Assembly: GCA_003556835.1 (NCBI GenBank)
Contig: PWQG01000390.1
Span: 1-6,584, forward strand
Source of the DNA: Gammaproteobacteria bacterium
GTDB taxonomy: Bacteria > Pseudomonadota > Gammaproteobacteria > Pseudomonadales > Pseudohongiellaceae
Direction of reading: 5' to 3'
Length of the DNA: 6,584 nucleotides
Shown here: in pieces, positions 1 to 6,400 of the stretch
Layout: every line of letters starts with the position of its first letter
Position numbering within the stretch: the first letter of the stretch is position 1
Notes under the pieces: model-generated
What the model was told of the DNA's origin: nothing
The model's input: the letters and a program-made list of their open reading frames with translations, nothing else
Database searches by the model: none
Position numbers and translations under genes: made by a program

Positions 1-1455
1 CATGAAGCGATATCGCCAGTAGCGCCACCAACCGCCACGGGCGTGTTCTTCATACTCCACGCTGAATTCCTGGTCGGACCGGTTTTCCCAGCGACGCTCG
101 AAGGCGGCAGCGGTCTCGCGGATGATTGGTGCGTGATGATTTGCCAGCAGGCGGATATTGGTCTCAAGGTTCAGGTTGTCCAGGTTGCGCCGGGTGAAGT
201 TGGCCGAACCGGCTATCAGCTCTGCCTCGCCACTGGCCGCGCGCCGTAACAGGTATTTTTCATGGCATTGCTCGTCAGGGGTATTACACCAACGGACAGG
301 AATACCGGCGTCGGTCAGTTCGTCGGCCACTGGCTGGTTGGGAATGCCGGATTTGGCTCTGCCGAAAGCGCCGGTGTTCGGATCCAGTAATACGCGCAGG
401 TCGGCACCGCGCTGGTGAGCATCCAGCAAAGCATTGATGACGTCACGATGTGACAGATAGAACATGGACAGATCCAGTGCATCTCCGACCCCGGAGTTGT
501 CCAATAGGCGCATCACCTTATACAGAATTGCCTTCTCAGTCAGGACCTGCAGCCTGGCCGTACCGCTGCCACTGTTCGTTCCGTTCGCAATCCCTGCTGA
601 GTCTTCCGCCGCAAAATCGCCCGTATCGTTGGCCTCTGGCCATTCCAGTGAAGGTCGGGAGAACCGGGTCACGGCCCGCTCGGTCTCCAGCAGATCGAGG
701 GTAGCTTGCCCGGTGAATTCTACGGCAATATTACTGTGGGCACTGGAGGCATCATGGGGATTGGCGGATGTGACCATCCCGGTCCAGCCCGCCGGAGAGT
801 CGACCACCAGGGTCTTGCGATGGTTGGCCTTGAAGTTGAGCAATTCAAACACGCTGAGCAACGGAATGGACTGTTCGCCCACGGGGTTGGGCAGCCACCC
901 CGGGCCTCGCGCGTCGCCGAACCACTGACAGCAGAGCCGCCAGAAGCCGGACCAGGCCGGATTGGAGTCTGGCAGTGCATCCAGACGGGTAATCACCACC
1001 TCGACGCCGGCTTCTTCGAGTCGCTGCAACGCCCGATTGCGAATGCCGCCGTACATGGTATTGATGGGATCGGTGATCAGGATGATCCGGATATCAGGAT
1101 AGGCAAGTTTCCTGGCAACCAGCGCCGTGCTGAGCTTATGGCTCAATGCGCGCATATCTTCGTCGCTCGCGTCGCCGGCGAAGTCATTGATGAGAAAGAA
1201 ATCGAGCACGATCAGCCGCTCTGCACCTTCTATAAGCTCCAAAACACGGTCGAAAATTGTGTGTTCCAGCTGGCGCTCACCATTTTCGTCGTGCCAGGTG
1301 TAGTCCACCAGCAGATGAGCTTGCTCCGACATGCGCAGGGGTGTGGCCACATTGAGACCCTGGGGCAGGGGTTTAAGCTTGTGATAAACCGCCATCCCGC
1401 TGTAGAGAAGCAGTACGATGAGGGCCAGCCAGCCGGGACGCCGCAGTATATGCAT
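1..1455 (-). CDS. Membrane-anchored phospholipase D-like (HKD) family protein, C-terminus cut by window edge
   Basis: This is an open minus-strand frame with no stop down to position 1, giving 485 visible residues. Two PLD motifs are seen: HRKTLVVD at residues 212-219, a full HxKx4D followed by VTSANPHDASSAHSN, and CHEKYLL with His398 and Lys400, followed by GSANFTRRNLDN. The family uses the paired histidines to make and resolve a phospho-enzyme intermediate on phosphodiesters (phospholipids, cardiolipin synthesis or nucleic acid); which substrate applies here is not readable. The second motif has Arg where the Asp is expected. Residues 9-24 (WLALIVLLLYSGMAVY) after an Arg-Arg pair look like an N-terminal signal anchor, which would place the catalytic part in the periplasm. 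A Gly/Ser/Asn/Asp-rich linker lies at about residues 266-305. I chose the ATG at 1455 because it puts the anchor at the N-terminus; an in-frame ATG at 1557 would add 34 polar residues and overlap the divergent antiporter start. Family call is strong, exact function open. Confidence 0.88.
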   Translation of the reverse strand, partial: MHILRRPGWLALIVLLLYSGMAVYHKLKPLPQGLNVATPLRMSEQAHLLVDYTWHDENGERQLEHTIFDRVLELIEGAERLIVLDFFLINDFAGDASDEDMRALSHKLSTALVARKLAYPDIRIILITDPINTMYGGIRNRALQRLEEAGVEVVITRLDALPDSNPAWSGFWRLCCQWFGDARGPGWLPNPVGEQSIPLLSVFELLNFKANHRKTLVVDSPAGWTGMVTSANPHDASSAHSNIAVEFTGQATLDLLETERAVTRFSRPSLEWPEANDTGDFAAEDSAGIANGTNSGSGTARLQVLTEKAILYKVMRLLDNSGVGDALDLSMFYLSHRDVINALLDAHQRGADLRVLLDPNTGAFGRAKSGIPNQPVADELTDAGIPVRWCNTPDEQCHEKYLLRRAASGEAELIAGSANFTRRNLDNLNLETNIRLLANHHAPIIRETAAAFERRWENRSDQEFSVEYEEHARGGWWRYWRYRFM

Positions 1456-1555
1456 CGATCCAGCATAATGGCTGGTTCGGCGGCGTTCAAGTTGTACTTG
1501 AAATCGCCGTCCGTTGACAGGATCATGGCGCTTTCCGACAGCTACAGGCAACTTC
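1456..1555. promoter_or_regulatory. Divergent control region between the PLD-like and antiporter genes
   Basis: This 100-bp gap separates two genes read in opposite directions. On the plus strand TTGAAA (1498-1503), a 17-bp spacer and GATCAT (1521-1526) fit a sigma70-type promoter, with a predicted start near 1533 and a leader of about 23 nt to the antiporter ATG. On the minus strand TTGAAC (1490-1485), a 17-bp spacer and TATGCT (1467-1462) fit a second promoter, whose predicted start falls at about 1455, the first base of the PLD-like ATG. Both -10 boxes match only 4 of 6 consensus bases, so these are candidates. A perfect consensus -35 word TTGACA at 1514-1519 has no good -10 at the usual distance. 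Confidence 0.4.
1486..1502. promoter_or_regulatory. Perfect 7-3-7 palindrome, candidate shared operator
   Basis: The sequence TTCAAGT-TGT-ACTTGAA is a perfect inverted repeat with 7-bp arms. Its outer ends overlap the candidate -35 boxes of both divergent promoters, so one dimeric regulator bound here could contact or block both. The CAAGT...ACTTG arms recall sites of MerR-type regulators such as the SoxR box, but the centre is one base longer than in SoxR sites, and TetR-type operators with similar symmetry are also known. No regulator gene lies in the window, so the cognate protein is unknown. Confidence 0.45.
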
Positions 1556-2956
1556 ATGGAGAATGGCCCGGAAACCACCGCGCAGGCCCGGCAGCCTGTA
1601 CTGGCTCAAGCGGCATTGTGCTTTTTCGGCAACCTGGCGCTGATCTCGACCGGTCTGTTCTTTCTCGAGGTCAGCCTGCACATCCTGCTTTTCCTCTGTC
1701 TGGTCTGGACGGGGCTGCACGCGCGGCTGCTTGGCTACGATTATCTCGCCATCCGGGAGATGATGAGCAAAGGTATCAGCCATGCGCTGCCCGCCATCTA
1801 CATCTTTTTGCTCATAGGCATGGTGATCGCGGCCTTCATGCAAAGTGGCACGGTGGCCGCACTGATCCATCACGGCCTGGTCTTGCTCAATCCCTACTCC
1901 TTCCTGGCGGCTGGCATGCTGCTCTGCAGCCTGATGTCACTGGCCACCGGCACGGCCTGGGGTACGGCAGGCACCTTGGGCATCGTGTTGATCGGTATCG
2001 GTGATGTCATGGGAATTCCGTTGCCCCTGGTCGCAGGCATGATCATCGGCGGGGCGACGTTCGGGGACAAGCTGTCGCCGATATCCGATACCACCAATCT
2101 GGCAGCAATGAGCGCGGGAACCTCGCTGTACCGGCATATCGGTTCCATGCTGTATACAACGATACCCGCTTTTCTTCTGAGCCTCCTGATCTTCCTGTTG
2201 GTCGGCCTTCAGTTTTCGGACAACGCATTACCGGATGCTTCGATTCATGAAATACAGGCGGCACTTGCGGGCAGCTACCGGCTTGGTCTACTGCTCACCC
2301 TGTTGCCATTGTTGGTCATGCTGGTGTTGAGCGTTCGGCGTGTGGCAGCTGAAGTCAGCATGACGGCCAGCATTCTCACCGCCGTGTTGGTGGCCGTATT
2401 CTATCAGGGGCAGGATCTGGTCAGCGTTCTTAATGGATTGTGGAGCAATACACCCGGCACGACCGGTGTTGATACGCTGGATGCCTTGCTGGGCCGTGGT
2501 GGATTGCTGAGCATGAGTTGGACGCTGTTGCTGTCCCTGCTGGCGCTGGCCCTGGGCGGCATCCTGTTCGGCACGGGAATGCTGGAAGTGCTGGTGCGTG
2601 GGCTGGTATCGCGGGTGCGACGCACAGCCAGTCTGGTGTCGGCCACCATCGGTGCAGGTCTGATGGGCAATATGGCGATGGGGGAGGCCTATATCAGTAT
2701 CATCCTGAATTCCCAGTTGTTTCGCCGCAGCTACGAACAAAATGGGCTGGACAATGCCGTGTTGTCGCGCTCGGTGGAAGAGGGCGCCACGATGACTACC
2801 GGACTGATTCCGTGGACCACGGCAGGAGTGTTCTATGCTGCGACGCTGGGCGTGCCGGTACTTGAATACCTGCCCTGGGCGCTGTTCAATTATCTGAATC
2901 CGGTGGTATCCGTGCTGATGGCTGCGCTCGGGGTCGGCTTGCTACGAAGGCATTGA
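1556..2956 (+). CDS. nhaC: NhaC-family Na+/H+ antiporter
   Basis: This is a complete 466-residue, very hydrophobic protein of the NhaC family (Pfam Na_H_antiporter), inner-membrane secondary transporters that exchange cytoplasmic Na+ for H+; some relatives exchange organic acids such as malate and lactate. The family signature GATFGDKLSPISDTTN is at residues 166-181. Further typical segments are GNMAMGEAYISII from residue 371 and EEGATMTTGLIPWTT at residues 408-422. About ten to twelve membrane segments can be picked out, with a polar N-terminus of about 16 residues. I chose the ATG at 1556; it has only a weak AGG about 8 nt upstream. An in-frame TTG at 1514 would add 14 residues but has no ribosome site and overlaps the control region. 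The length is normal for the family. The gene is divergent from the PLD-like gene and convergent with the radical SAM gene, so it is probably monocistronic. The transported substrate is inferred from the family only. Confidence 0.9.
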   Translation: MENGPETTAQARQPVLAQAALCFFGNLALISTGLFFLEVSLHILLFLCLVWTGLHARLLGYDYLAIREMMSKGISHALPAIYIFLLIGMVIAAFMQSGTVAALIHHGLVLLNPYSFLAAGMLLCSLMSLATGTAWGTAGTLGIVLIGIGDVMGIPLPLVAGMIIGGATFGDKLSPISDTTNLAAMSAGTSLYRHIGSMLYTTIPAFLLSLLIFLLVGLQFSDNALPDASIHEIQAALAGSYRLGLLLTLLPLLVMLVLSVRRVAAEVSMTASILTAVLVAVFYQGQDLVSVLNGLWSNTPGTTGVDTLDALLGRGGLLSMSWTLLLSLLALALGGILFGTGMLEVLVRGLVSRVRRTASLVSATIGAGLMGNMAMGEAYISIILNSQLFRRSYEQNGLDNAVLSRSVEEGATMTTGLIPWTTAGVFYAATLGVPVLEYLPWALFNYLNPVVSVLMAALGVGLLRRH

Positions 2957-2974
2957 TTCCCAGGAATTGATTCC
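2952..2974. repeat. Short direct repeat at the convergent gene junction
   Basis: ATTGATTCC occurs twice (2952-2960 and 2966-2974), the first copy overlapping the antiporter stop codon. The second copy is also part of a small inverted repeat GGAAT-TG-ATTCC (2963-2974). The gap between the two convergent stops is only 23 bp and holds no strong hairpin with a T-run, so no intrinsic terminator is evident for either gene. Confidence 0.35.
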
Positions 2975-2979
2975 AAGCA

Positions 2980-3918
2980 CTACGGCGCGCTACAACTGGC
3001 CCCGAACTGGTAGCAGGCAAAACACCGCGGATGCCGCAGCATGATCCGTTGCTGCAAGCTTTCTCTCAAGGTTCCACCGAGGTCGTAATCCGGATCATCA
3101 TCCACCAGGGTGCAGGCATAGACTCGCACGCGACCGTTCTGCTTTACCAGCATGCGGGTATAGCTACACATGAAATGAGCGCGGCTCTCGGCTGTTGGAT
3201 ACTTCTCCATGCAGTTCTCGGTGATCTCCGGACTGCCATCATCCGTTCCGGGTGTCCCCAGGTCGGGAAATGCCGTGAATGCGAGATCTTCCGGAATGCC
3301 GTGAGCGCGAAAAATCTGCCGGAAGTTCGCTTCGACCGCCTCCGGGTCTTCCCCTTCATCGGTCTGTCGTGCGATAGACACTTCAAAACCGTTGTCGTGC
3401 AGCCAGCGGATACCTTCCAGCGCTTCGGCAAAACTGCCTGCGCCGCGATCAACGTCATGCCGGGCCGCGTCCGGGTAGTCAAGGCTGACCCGGAAACGTA
3501 CCGGATGCAGACTTTCCCGCAAGGGCAGGATCTGCTCGGTGCGGCGCAGCAGGGGAGCGGTGCCATTGGTCAGTACGAAGCAGGGGCGATGCCGGCTGGC
3601 TTCCTGCAGGATACGGGGAAAGTCGCGGATCACAAAAGGCTCGCCGCCGGTAAAGGAGAATTGTTGCACACCCAGGTCCACGGCTTCCTTCAGGAAAGGT
3701 TCGATATCCTCCAGGCGCATGGCTGACAAGCGGTTGTCGCCGGGATGTGAGCCTTCCAGGCAGAATGGACAGGACAGGTTGCAGGCGGTTCCGGTATGTA
3801 TCCAGAGCTCCTGGAGGCTGTCACTGTCAATGTGTCCACGGGGCTCGCCTGCACGTGTATGGGTCCACGCATCTTCATGCCGTGGAGAGACAAGATTTTT
3901 CACAGGTATCGCTTGCAT
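2980..3918 (-). CDS. Radical SAM enzyme with C-terminal cysteine cluster (SPASM/twitch-like)
   Basis: The 312-residue protein carries the radical SAM motif CNLSCPFC (Cys46, Cys50, Cys53), which binds the [4Fe-4S] cluster that cleaves S-adenosylmethionine, and the SAM-contact motif FTGGEPF at about residues 89-95. Further barrel signatures are VLTNGT and FRVSLDY. The C-terminal part has six cysteines: Cys236, Cys251, Cys269, Cys299, Cys302 and Cys309. The spacing C-x10-G-x6-C followed later by C-x2-C-x6-C resembles a shortened SPASM or twitch domain, which holds auxiliary clusters in enzymes that modify peptides, MoaA-like enzymes and sulfatase maturases. It is a cytoplasmic enzyme by appearance, with no signal peptide. 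The substrate is unknown: no precursor peptide, sulfatase or cofactor gene is beside it. The ATG at 3918 has no Shine-Dalgarno sequence; a GTG at codon 6 is an alternative start. The gene stands alone, convergent with the antiporter and divergent from the receptor. Confidence 0.87.
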   Translation of the reverse strand: MQAIPVKNLVSPRHEDAWTHTRAGEPRGHIDSDSLQELWIHTGTACNLSCPFCLEGSHPGDNRLSAMRLEDIEPFLKEAVDLGVQQFSFTGGEPFVIRDFPRILQEASRHRPCFVLTNGTAPLLRRTEQILPLRESLHPVRFRVSLDYPDAARHDVDRGAGSFAEALEGIRWLHDNGFEVSIARQTDEGEDPEAVEANFRQIFRAHGIPEDLAFTAFPDLGTPGTDDGSPEITENCMEKYPTAESRAHFMCSYTRMLVKQNGRVRVYACTLVDDDPDYDLGGTLRESLQQRIMLRHPRCFACYQFGASCSAP

Positions 3919-3923
3919 GAACT

Positions 3924-3932
3924 GATGATAGC
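3924..3932 (-). promoter_or_regulatory. Candidate extended -10 promoter of the radical SAM gene
   Basis: The minus strand reads TGCTATCAT, an extended -10 element (TGn followed by TATCAT, 5 of 6 matches to TATAAT). No good -35 lies 17 bp upstream, as is usual for extended -10 promoters. The expected start site falls at about 3917-3918, on the start codon itself. Together with the missing Shine-Dalgarno sequence this suggests a leaderless message, or else translation from the GTG at codon 6. Confidence 0.45.
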
Positions 3933-4052
3933 AGATTCAACCGGTCATGGGCGGATTCCCGATTGGCATCCCGGAATCGATCGGAGTGCCGTTGGTATGC
4001 AGCCCCGGGCGTGATGTGCCACAAAAAATGACAATCTCCCGCGCTGTCCGAC

Positions 4053-4081
4053 TTTCCATGTTTGCGAGTCTGGTTTATAAA
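4053..4081 (+). promoter_or_regulatory. Candidate sigma70-type promoter of the TonB-dependent receptor gene
   Basis: TTTCCA (4053-4058, 4 of 6 to consensus), an exact 17-bp spacer and TATAAA (4076-4081, 5 of 6) give a plausible housekeeping promoter. The predicted start near 4088 leaves a leader of about 79 nt before the receptor ATG. No convincing Fur box overlaps it. Confidence 0.5.
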
Positions 4082-4096
4082 CCCGCTCTTGCCATC

Positions 4097-4117
4097 TCGG
4101 GCCATTATGCAGCCCGA
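4097..4117 (+). other. Small hairpin in the receptor mRNA leader
   Basis: TCGGGC (4097-4102) and GCCCGA (4112-4117) form a 6-bp GC-rich stem with a 9-nt loop inside the predicted 5' leader. It is not followed by a T-run and does not reach the ribosome binding site. It may simply stabilise the leader; no known riboswitch architecture is recognised. Confidence 0.3.
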
Positions 4118-4152
4118 CAACTTCCAACAATTACAAATTGGCAATCGCTATT

Positions 4153-4158
4153 GAGGGG
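4153..4158 (+). promoter_or_regulatory. Ribosome binding site of the receptor gene
   Basis: GAGGGG lies 8 nt before the ATG at 4167. It is the clearest Shine-Dalgarno sequence in the window and supports that start over the in-frame ATG at codon 17, which would leave a signal peptide without a basic residue. Confidence 0.75.
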
Positions 4159-4166
4159 AACCCATA

Positions 4167-6356
4167 ATGAACAACAGCAACGGATTGAGCTGCTGCTTGC
4201 TGCAAAGGCCATATATGGCCATTGCCATGGCCGCAGTTCTGAGCTCTGGCAGCATTCCTGCTGCACTGGGACAGAATGAAGAGTTGCCACTGGATCTGGT
4301 CTCTGGCGCTGGCGAAGACGCATCCACCGTGCGTTATAATGCCGACTTCTTCCGCCAGTACGAGCCCAACAGTGTCAACGATATGCTCGATCGTATTCCC
4401 GGCATTTCGCTTGCCCTGCAAAGCAGCAGTGACGGAAACGACCGTGGACTGGGCAACGAAGATCAGATTCTGATCAATGGCCAGCGTATGGCAGGTAAGG
4501 CCAATGAAGCGCGTAACCAGCTCAGCCGGATTGCAGCTGGCCAGGTGGACTATATCGAGATCATTCGCGGTACCAACAGTTCTCTGGGTGCGCGCAGCAG
4601 TGGTCTGATGGTCAACATCGTACTCGAAGAGAGTCTTGCCCGACAGAGTGTTACTGCCGAGATCAATGCGGATTTTTATGATGACGGCGAGATGCGCCCC
4701 GGCGGTGCGCTTGCCCTCAACGGCCAGCGCGGTCGATTCGGCTATGTCCTGAGCGCGGAAATGGAGCCGCGCTATGAACAGCGGGACAGCCATGAGATCA
4801 ATTACCTGGGAGACTGGACGCCAGCCGGCACCGTCTATCGCAACGAAATACGCGATCGTGATGATCTGACGCTCAACACCAATCTGACCTGGGACCTGGG
4901 CTTGAGTGATCGAATCCAGTTCAATGCCCAGTATGAACAACTCGATCCGCCAATGACCTATGAGCGCGAGATCACCAATCTGTTGGCGGATCCTCCGGAA
5001 GTGCGCTACGAGTTTGAATACAATGATGCAACGGACGAACGTTGGGAGCTCGGGGGCAACTACGAACACATCTTCACGACGGGTAACCGCTTCCGCTTCC
5101 TGTTCATTGTCAACGAAGCTGATCAAACCGGTTTGCGCGAGCGCTTTGATCGCGATACGCCAGAGGAAGAGGGGGAAAAGACCCTGTTCATGAACACCTC
5201 TGCCACCGAACAGGAGCGGATCGCACGCACGTCCTACATTCATAACCTCAATATCAATCAGGATATCGAGATCGGTGTCGAGCGCGCCCAGACGATTCTT
5301 GATTCCAGCCTGCGACTGGGTCTTCCGGGCAGTGGCGAGGGTTCAGCCGAGACCGGCGGGCTGGTTCCGGTGCAATTCCCCAATGCCGACAGTCGGGTTG
5401 AGGAAATGCGCTATGAGAGTTTTGCCATTCATAATTGGCGGATCGGACAGGCGCTGTCGTTGGAGAGCACCCTGACCTGGGAAAGTTCGGAGATCGAACA
5501 GACTGGAGACACTCGGAATCGGCGCAGTTTCGATTTCATACGTCCGAAATTCGATATGCGCTACGACGTGACTTCGACCCTACAACTTCGTGCCCGGGTG
5601 GAGCGTTTTGTGTCACAGCTGAGTTTCAATCAGTTTGTGGCTGCTGCGGATACCGATGATGAACAGCGTGATGCCACGGCCGGCAACCCCAACCTGGTGC
5701 AGGAGAAAGCCTGGCAATACGAAGTCAACATGGAGTACCGCCTGCCCAATGACAACGGGGTGTTGAATGCCAGGGCCTTTTACCATGATCTTGAAGATGT
5801 CATTGACACCGTGGGTATCGAAACGGCGTCGGGCAATCTGCTGACCGGGCCCGGCAATATCGGGGATGCCTGGAAGGCCGGGCTGGCGCTGGATGCGAGT
5901 ACGCGCTTGAGTTATTTCGGTGTGCCCGATGCGATCGTCACGGCGGGTGTGCAGGTGGAGGATTCGGAGGTCACCGACCCGTTCCTGGGGACTGATCGAC
6001 GCCTGGAACGACATGGCCGGGGGAGCTACAGCCTGGGGTTCCGTCACGATATAAGCGGTCGGAATCTGACCTATGGTTTCAATTATCGTAACAGTTTCAA
6101 CGATGGCCTGCGGCGCTATGATGTGCAGCAGATCGAGCGGTTCAACGCGGACGCCTTCACCATGGCCTATGCACAATTGGTGGCATTCGACGGGATCACT
6201 TTCCGGCTGGAATCGATGAATGTTCTGGATAATGGCCGTTGTCGTGAGCGGATCCGTTACCCGGGGCGCATCAAGCAGGGTATCCCATCCCTGATCGAGC
6301 ATTCCTGCTCGAATGCTGGCCGAAAGTGGGCGGTAAAGATCCGCACCACGTTCTGA
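4167..6356 (+). CDS. TonB-dependent outer-membrane receptor
   Basis: The protein is complete, 729 residues, a normal size for a 22-stranded TonB-dependent transporter that takes up siderophores, cobalamin, sugars or other large ligands using energy passed by TonB-ExbB-ExbD. A signal peptide is seen with its hydrophobic core at about residues 17-34 and likely cleavage near AALG-QNEE (residue 35). The plug domain spans about residues 53-155, with NDMLDRIPGI at 71-80, ILINGQRMAG at 101-110 and IEIIRGTNSSLGARSSG at 130-146, followed by MVNIVL. The rest alternates aromatic and polar residues as in beta-strands and ends in Phe729, the usual last residue of an outer-membrane barrel. A TonB box is not obvious; DLVSG at 43-47 is the best candidate. 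The only cysteines outside the signal peptide are Cys692 and Cys714, probably a disulfide in the last extracellular loop. The ligand cannot be read from the sequence. The gene is divergent from the radical SAM gene and convergent with bacterioferritin. Confidence 0.9.
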   Translation: MNNSNGLSCCLLQRPYMAIAMAAVLSSGSIPAALGQNEELPLDLVSGAGEDASTVRYNADFFRQYEPNSVNDMLDRIPGISLALQSSSDGNDRGLGNEDQILINGQRMAGKANEARNQLSRIAAGQVDYIEIIRGTNSSLGARSSGLMVNIVLEESLARQSVTAEINADFYDDGEMRPGGALALNGQRGRFGYVLSAEMEPRYEQRDSHEINYLGDWTPAGTVYRNEIRDRDDLTLNTNLTWDLGLSDRIQFNAQYEQLDPPMTYEREITNLLADPPEVRYEFEYNDATDERWELGGNYEHIFTTGNRFRFLFIVNEADQTGLRERFDRDTPEEEGEKTLFMNTSATEQERIARTSYIHNLNINQDIEIGVERAQTILDSSLRLGLPGSGEGSAETGGLVPVQFPNADSRVEEMRYESFAIHNWRIGQALSLESTLTWESSEIEQTGDTRNRRSFDFIRPKFDMRYDVTSTLQLRARVERFVSQLSFNQFVAAADTDDEQRDATAGNPNLVQEKAWQYEVNMEYRLPNDNGVLNARAFYHDLEDVIDTVGIETASGNLLTGPGNIGDAWKAGLALDASTRLSYFGVPDAIVTAGVQVEDSEVTDPFLGTDRRLERHGRGSYSLGFRHDISGRNLTYGFNYRNSFNDGLRRYDVQQIERFNADAFTMAYAQLVAFDGITFRLESMNVLDNGRCRERIRYPGRIKQGIPSLIEHSCSNAGRKWAVKIRTTF

Positions 6357-6371
6357 CCGATCGTTGATGTG

Positions 6372-6400
6372 ATGATGGGCTGCCTCTATCAGCCCATCAT
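6372..6400. terminator. Perfect stem-loop between convergent genes, possible bidirectional terminator
   Basis: ATGATGGGCTG (6372-6382) and CAGCCCATCAT (6390-6400) form a perfect 11-bp stem with a 7-nt loop. The right arm covers the last codons and part of the stop codon of bacterioferritin, so the hairpin sits in both messages. Neither side has the T-run of a canonical Rho-independent terminator, so it may act as a transcript-end stabiliser or a weak bidirectional terminator. Confidence 0.5.

Noticed and set aside
1458..1557. Upstream ATG at 1557 as the start of the PLD-like protein
   Set aside because: It would overlap the antiporter start (CATG), leave no promoter space for either gene, has no ribosome site, and would put a polar 34-residue tail before the signal anchor. 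It cannot be fully excluded.
706..2004. 432-codon plus-strand open frame
   Set aside because: It lies antisense to the PLD-like gene and then runs out of frame into the antiporter gene. Its translation is Arg/Pro/His-rich with no recognisable domain, as expected for a shadow of GC-rich coding DNA.
3031..3726. 231-codon plus-strand open frame
   Set aside because: It is fully antisense to the radical SAM gene, whose motifs are unambiguous on the other strand.
4024..4041. Possible Fur box upstream of the receptor promoter
   Set aside because: AAAAATGACAAT resembles the left half of the Fur consensus, but the right half does not match and the site lies upstream of the -35 rather than over the promoter.
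4088..4166. Riboswitch in the receptor leader (for example cobalamin type)
   Set aside because: The leader is only about 79 nt with one 6-bp hairpin, too short and simple for a cobalamin riboswitch, and no conserved box was recognised.
3919..4166. Precursor peptide gene for the radical SAM enzyme
   Set aside because: The short open frames crossing this gap have no good ribosome site, no leader-core pattern and overlap neighbouring genes, so none can be supported.
4131..5243. 370-codon minus-strand open frame
   Set aside because: It is antisense to the receptor gene, has no ribosome site or family motif, and would begin inside the well-supported receptor coding sequence.
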